The notes beneath the pieces are model-generated. The model had not been told where the DNA came from. It was given only the letters and a program-made list of their open reading frames with translations, and did no database searches. From the IMG/VR virus record IMGVR_UViG_3300047457_000176, positions 1-28,568 of that record: a stretch of DNA of 28,568 bases. One strand, given 5' to 3'. This DNA comes from a virus. Of the stretch, positions 24,829 through 28,568 are shown piece by piece; position 1 is the first letter of the stretch; every line of letters starts with the position of its first letter. A program made the translations under genes and the position numbers.

Positions 24829-26724
24829 ATGGCAGAGTTTTCAGCACACACGATAAATATAGAAAGTGGTGAAAAGGTTGCAATAGTCGGCCATGTTCAA
24901 CTCTATGTCTCTACATTCGGAAACGATTTTGGCTCTGGCACAAGTGAAGGCGATCCATTTTTAACTCCACAGAGAGCCTTGGAATGGCTGTCCGACAAGT
25001 TCATAACCGAAAGTGGATTTGTCACGATAAATTTCGCGCCAGGAATATACGATATCGAAAATGTCATAGAGTTCGATCATCCACAGGGTGAGCGAGTAGC
25101 GTTTGTTGGAGCACCAGTAGAACTTCTGCTGCTCAAGTATGTCGATTTTTACAAGACAACTGGATACACTGCCGCTGGTCTCTCTGGTTTCTATAGCGGA
25201 GTTCTTCATGGAATAACTCTTGCTTGTTGTTATCAGAATGACAACACAATCTTTGAGACCATGACCACAAGTAATCAACTAGCCCATCAGTTTACTGTGC
25301 CTGGATGTGGAGTTCTCATAGAAGATTATACCCTTACATTCAACAAAGATTACAATCCAGCGTTCTACTATGCGGCCTATCCATACGAGTTCAGAAACAA
25401 TATCGCGAGACAGGCATCCATACTTGGTTGTCACAAACTGACGGGTGCGGGAATTTCTGGATCGATTCTCCCAATAGGAAAGATATCTATAGAATCATCA
25501 ATCCGCGACAGTTGGTTCACGGTTCCAATGCCAATAATAAATGGACAAACTGGAGCAACCATGCCTATTGGAAATACTGCAAATGCATGGACAAGATTCT
25601 TTGGAAATCCATATCGTGGAAATATGTACGATAAGTCTAGTCTTACCGATGCTCAAGTTGCAGATACAACCATAATGGGAGTCACATCCTGGTTGGGTCA
25701 ATCGACCAGCGTTAGATCATTTGTAATGAGTAGCATACCTGTTGGATACTATGGAACAAACTCTTCTAATGGAAATCCTCTCGGTGCAACATCAAATGTT
25801 AGAGGATTTACGTTCCCAACGAATAATCCTCTTGGTGGAACGGCTGCTTTCGACAAACAGAAACTCTTTGGTGGAGGAGATGAATCATTAGCATTTACCG
25901 CCACAGGGCCAGCGGGTACACTTCTAAATGATGCCATTCGCTTCGGACCAAATCATCATGTTTATTCAGTAAACGTCAGCGGACTAAGTGGTGAAGGATC
26001 TTCTGCTGGTTGGAAGACCGTCAATCAGAATGACATCACGGTAAAGATCGTACCAACCGTATTCAGAAGAAATGGAACAATCCTATCAATCAAGTCGGGT
26101 GGATTGAGGAAGATAAAGAACATATTCTTTGATGGCAAGTCACAACCATTCCATTACGGGCTACTTGGTTCTGGACAATATAACACGAATGGTTATAGCA
26201 ATAAGTCTGGAATTTATGCAAATGGATCCAAACTTGGCGAAACGGTTGTGAACGAACCAATAGGATTGGGAACTGGTTTGTTCTCCAATGTTGGTTTCAA
26301 GGATTTTCATGTTGGTGTCTATTGTGATAGAAGCACGAACGCAAATCTTGGAATAGCCGTGATTAGCAATTGCTCTTATGGGGTCATATCAAACAACGCT
26401 TCCTATGTGAATCTATTTGGAAGCATATGCACAGGTTCAGTAAATGGATTCTGTTCATTCAATGGATCTACAATAACTGCCAACAGGTGTTTCTCTGCGT
26501 TAAGCGGTCATTCTATAACCGAATTGAAGTTGAAAGACAAGGCTGGTTCTACCTCAGACTTTACACCATCGTCGTTCAATCCTGGACAAACATATGCATC
26601 TCCAGACGGAAAAATACGGGGAACCGTATATCACTGGGATGTAACTGAAAAAACATTGTCGATAGCAATAAGAACTGGTGCGCTTGAAGGTAGACCAGGA
26701 ACCGATTGGGCGGGGGCATTCTAA
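24829..26724 (+). CDS. Tail spike or fibre protein with pectate-lyase-like beta-helix
   Basis: This 631-residue protein begins with a short head, then LYVSTFGNDFGSGTSEGDPF and LTPQRALEWL at about residues 26-56, followed by VTINFAPGIYDIEN. This Y-V-S-x-x-G-N-D...T.Q.A......I..APG.Y sequence opens many right-handed beta-helix (pectate-lyase-like) tail spikes. Asn-rich coils near 505-550 (NLGIAVISNCSYGVISNNAS and following) look like helix rungs. Such proteins bind or cut surface polysaccharide; I cannot identify catalytic acids, so binding alone is possible. AAGGGAG sits 5 bases before the ATG. A second ATG four bases earlier, out of frame, stops quickly. The stop overlaps the next ATG (TAATG). 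Confidence 0.8.
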   Translation: MAEFSAHTINIESGEKVAIVGHVQLYVSTFGNDFGSGTSEGDPFLTPQRALEWLSDKFITESGFVTINFAPGIYDIENVIEFDHPQGERVAFVGAPVELLLLKYVDFYKTTGYTAAGLSGFYSGVLHGITLACCYQNDNTIFETMTTSNQLAHQFTVPGCGVLIEDYTLTFNKDYNPAFYYAAYPYEFRNNIARQASILGCHKLTGAGISGSILPIGKISIESSIRDSWFTVPMPIINGQTGATMPIGNTANAWTRFFGNPYRGNMYDKSSLTDAQVADTTIMGVTSWLGQSTSVRSFVMSSIPVGYYGTNSSNGNPLGATSNVRGFTFPTNNPLGGTAAFDKQKLFGGGDESLAFTATGPAGTLLNDAIRFGPNHHVYSVNVSGLSGEGSSAGWKTVNQNDITVKIVPTVFRRNGTILSIKSGGLRKIKNIFFDGKSQPFHYGLLGSGQYNTNGYSNKSGIYANGSKLGETVVNEPIGLGTGLFSNVGFKDFHVGVYCDRSTNANLGIAVISNCSYGVISNNASYVNLFGSICTGSVNGFCSFNGSTITANRCFSALSGHSITELKLKDKAGSTSDFTPSSFNPGQTYASPDGKIRGTVYHWDVTEKTLSIAIRTGALEGRPGTDWAGAF

Positions 26725-27746
26725 TGGGATTCGGAGTAGATTCAACAACATCAACGGGCGATGGTGGAAGCACAGGATCAGATCCAAATCCATCCAGTGG
26801 TGGGGGCGGTGGTGGGACTGAAGAGCAACCACCATTAAATCAATCTGGTGATGGTAGCATTCAGCAGGGAAGTGCTCCATCATCATATGACTATCAGATA
26901 GTCGGTCAGAATGCCGCTGTTGGTGGATCATATGTTGCAGCACAAAACAGCAACATCACATGCAATGGATCGGTTGCTGTTTTCTCAAGATTGTGCTCAT
27001 TTTTGATAACAAACACTTCAAGTGCGATTCTGAATGCCTGCTCTTCATATGTCGGAAATTTTGGTTACGCCGCAGCAAAGGCATCAAGCATTGATATTAT
27101 TTCTAGCGTAGCATCAGTACATAAGTTCAACTATTACGCTGGATCAAACTCCACTATCGTCACCAAGTTTAGTCAGTCGGTATTTCCATTCGATTTCTCT
27201 CAATATGCTGCGTTCAATTCCTCAGTTACCAATCTTGAGTTTGAAAGCATGACTAGATGGTGGGACGATGATACTGGTGCAAACGCCGTTCACTTCGGAA
27301 GTGTCGCCAGTTCGTACATACAGAATCAATCCTCGGCACTGGCAAATTTAAACATTCCTTCGGGATTCTCTGGTGGAATAGTTGGAACTCAGCCACTTAG
27401 ATTTGTATGGTCGGAAATATTCAAACCTCCGTCTCCAGCAGCAACCACAAGTCTAGGAAATCCTGGATATGCTAGTTATGGTTTCGTTCCATTCGCACAC
27501 TCGCTAGATTATATCAATTTTGTAAATTCCCAAACTGAGTTGGGCGGGAGTAATATAGAGACTAGATTCCCTGGATTGGCTGCAATAATAACATTCAGAA
27601 ATAACTATCAATCGGTGAAGCCCCCACCAGGTATGTTTAAACCCGAAGATGGTTCGGGAAGCACTGCACTGGGTGGTGCCAATAATAATGTCACAACCAA
27701 CGCATATAGTCTTTCAACATTGATAAGCAATGGATTCAGTATCTGA
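26724..27746 (+). CDS. Fibre-associated beta-solenoid protein with Gly-rich N-terminus
   Basis: I take the ATG at 26724 as the start because it overlaps the upstream stop (TAATG) and follows a G-rich ribosome-binding site, giving 340 residues. Residues about 5-45 are low complexity (Gly, Ser, Pro, Asn, with SSGGGGGGTEEQPP), a flexible linker. From about 55 to 190 come short alternating strands with Asn/Ser turns (YVAAQNSNITCNGSVAVFSR, SSYVGNFGYAAAKASSIDII), which look like rungs of a beta-solenoid and resemble the C-terminal part of the upstream protein. The two may be separated halves of one spike or interacting subunits. The C-terminal third is not recognised. Confidence 0.7.
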   Translation: MGFGVDSTTSTGDGGSTGSDPNPSSGGGGGGTEEQPPLNQSGDGSIQQGSAPSSYDYQIVGQNAAVGGSYVAAQNSNITCNGSVAVFSRLCSFLITNTSSAILNACSSYVGNFGYAAAKASSIDIISSVASVHKFNYYAGSNSTIVTKFSQSVFPFDFSQYAAFNSSVTNLEFESMTRWWDDDTGANAVHFGSVASSYIQNQSSALANLNIPSGFSGGIVGTQPLRFVWSEIFKPPSPAATTSLGNPGYASYGFVPFAHSLDYINFVNSQTELGGSNIETRFPGLAAIITFRNNYQSVKPPPGMFKPEDGSGSTALGGANNNVTTNAYSLSTLISNGFSI

Positions 27747-27754
27747 GGAAAATC

Positions 27755-28568
27755 ATGGCATATAGATTAGTAACATTCGATCAATATGGAAAGATAGTCT
27801 CTATATCCCCATCTCCATATACGGAGTTCAATATTCCTTCATTTTCTGGTATAGTGAACAGAAGACTCTGTGGCTTCATTGATGAGCAGTATCTTCCATT
27901 GGGATCGGATCTATCGGCACTTGAAAATGCAATATCTCCAAACCAAGATTTTATATTGGATGGTACCAAGATAGTGCAGAATCTCGGACGATCAACATAT
28001 TTTGATCCAAGAGTTGAAGTAGTCCTTGAAATGCAGAATCCATATCCAACATTGTCATACAATTCACCGATAGTGCAGGACATAACGAAGACAACCGTAT
28101 CATATAATACTGGTGCGCCATTGACAAAGCCAGTTCATTCCACATCAGTTAAGAAGTTCGGAACTTCGTCTGGCAAGTTCACCCGAGATGTAAGCGGATA
28201 TACTGGTGGTTTGATATATGTCACAAACATAGTAAAGAGATCTAACTTAGTAGATACCGCACCACACAATAGGCTTGGTAGGGGAAATACATCAACTGGT
28301 TACTCAAGTTATGGATTTGAGATGTTCTTCTATCCAACATCTCTATCGAACAATTTCACATTGATGCAGAAAGGCTTGACGGGAGCATCTGCAAGTTGGA
28401 GATTGGGATATGATACTACTGGATTCTTGCAGTTTGCATGGCAAGGAAATGGTACAACTGGTGGCTACAATATCTCTCAAAATATAGTTACCACTGCTGG
28501 AATAAGTTTGAATGGTTGGAACCATGTGGCGATTGGATTAATAAGAGAAGGCACATCTGGAATAACAT
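27755..28568 (+). CDS. Putative adhesin with LamG-like (concanavalin-type) domain, 3' part cut off by the window edge
   Basis: The frame is open from the ATG at 27755 through the last base (271 complete codons). AGGA lies 5 bases before the start, 8 bases after the previous stop. Residues 1-30 (MAYRLVTFDQYGKIVSISPS) look like a small capsid- or fibre-binding head. From about residue 183 there is YGFEMFFYPTSLSNN, LMQKGLTGASASWRLGYD, LQFAWQGN and LNGWNHVAIGLIREG. This order, strand then WRL-G, then W-H-V-A, is the LamG/concanavalin A-like jelly roll found in many marine phage fibres and usually linked to sugar binding. The rest of the gene lies beyond the window. Confidence 0.75.
   Translation, partial: MAYRLVTFDQYGKIVSISPSPYTEFNIPSFSGIVNRRLCGFIDEQYLPLGSDLSALENAISPNQDFILDGTKIVQNLGRSTYFDPRVEVVLEMQNPYPTLSYNSPIVQDITKTTVSYNTGAPLTKPVHSTSVKKFGTSSGKFTRDVSGYTGGLIYVTNIVKRSNLVDTAPHNRLGRGNTSTGYSSYGFEMFFYPTSLSNNFTLMQKGLTGASASWRLGYDTTGFLQFAWQGNGTTGGYNISQNIVTTAGISLNGWNHVAIGLIREGTSGIT

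Noticed and set aside
24852-24859. GATAAATA on the plus strand near the beta-helix gene
   Set aside because: It lies inside the gene, after its start codon, so it cannot drive that gene, and the next gene is nearly 1.9 kb away.
1-28568. CRISPR arrays, tRNA genes, insertion sequences, integrases, restriction or defence genes
   Set aside because: None was seen on either strand; the whole window is packed with virion genes, and gaps are too short for such elements.

Overview
The window is one dense stretch of the late (virion assembly) region of a large tailed phage with a contractile tail, related to T4. It carries about 22 protein genes, no RNA genes, no mobile elements and no gap longer than about 75 bases. 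The evidence is a run of recognisable T4 baseplate families in nearly T4-like order (gp48, gp53, a gp27-like hub, gp5, PAAR tip, gp25, gp6, gp7-like, gp8). A DUF4815-type giant structural protein and a set of fibre genes follow. The accessory set (oversized gp8, gp5 without a lysozyme domain, DUF4815 protein) looks more like the marine and other distant T4-like phages than like the coliphages. The host cannot be named from this sequence. Base composition is moderately AT-rich, and AGA, ATA and GGA codons are conspicuous.

Layout. Positions 1-849 are on the minus strand: a partial conserved gene running off the left edge, then the head-completion protein gp4. Their start meets a head-to-head junction at 849/850, where two ATG codons face away from each other with no base between them. 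Everything from 850 to the right edge is on the plus strand. Positions 850-7269 hold the tail-tube cap and central hub/spike block: gp48, gp53, gp27-like, a 46-residue protein, gp5, a mini carbohydrate-binding-like protein, a PAAR tip and a helical structural protein. Position 7344 starts a membrane-anchored protein with a GAF-like domain behind its own late-promoter-like sequence. Positions 7979-14522 hold the wedge genes gp25, gp6, gp7-like and gp8. Positions 14535-20219 hold a 1894-residue DUF4815-type protein. Positions 20216-28568 hold a 56-residue coiled-coil protein and five fibre or adhesin genes: a multi-domain fibre, a gp12-like collar fibre, two beta-solenoid proteins, and a LamG-like protein cut by the right edge.

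How the genes work together. gp27-like, gp5, the PAAR protein and probably the mini protein between them form the hub and membrane-piercing spike. gp25, gp6, gp53, gp7-like and gp8 form the wedges around it. gp48 caps the hub and starts tail-tube growth. The DUF4815 protein and the fibres decorate the baseplate rim and bind the host. gp4 works on the filled head before tail joining. Adjacent genes mostly abut or overlap (ATGA or TAATG), so translation is probably coupled. T4-type late promoters are suggested by TATAAATA at 759-766 and GATAAATA at 7315-7322 and 20335-20342.

Points worth a second look are the back-to-back starts with the promoter buried in gp4, the membrane GAF-like or holin-like protein inside the baseplate operon, the lysozyme-less spike with a free mini carbohydrate-binding-like protein, a GC-rich glycine-zipper insert in the giant protein, and a roughly 113-residue module shared by two neighbouring fibres.
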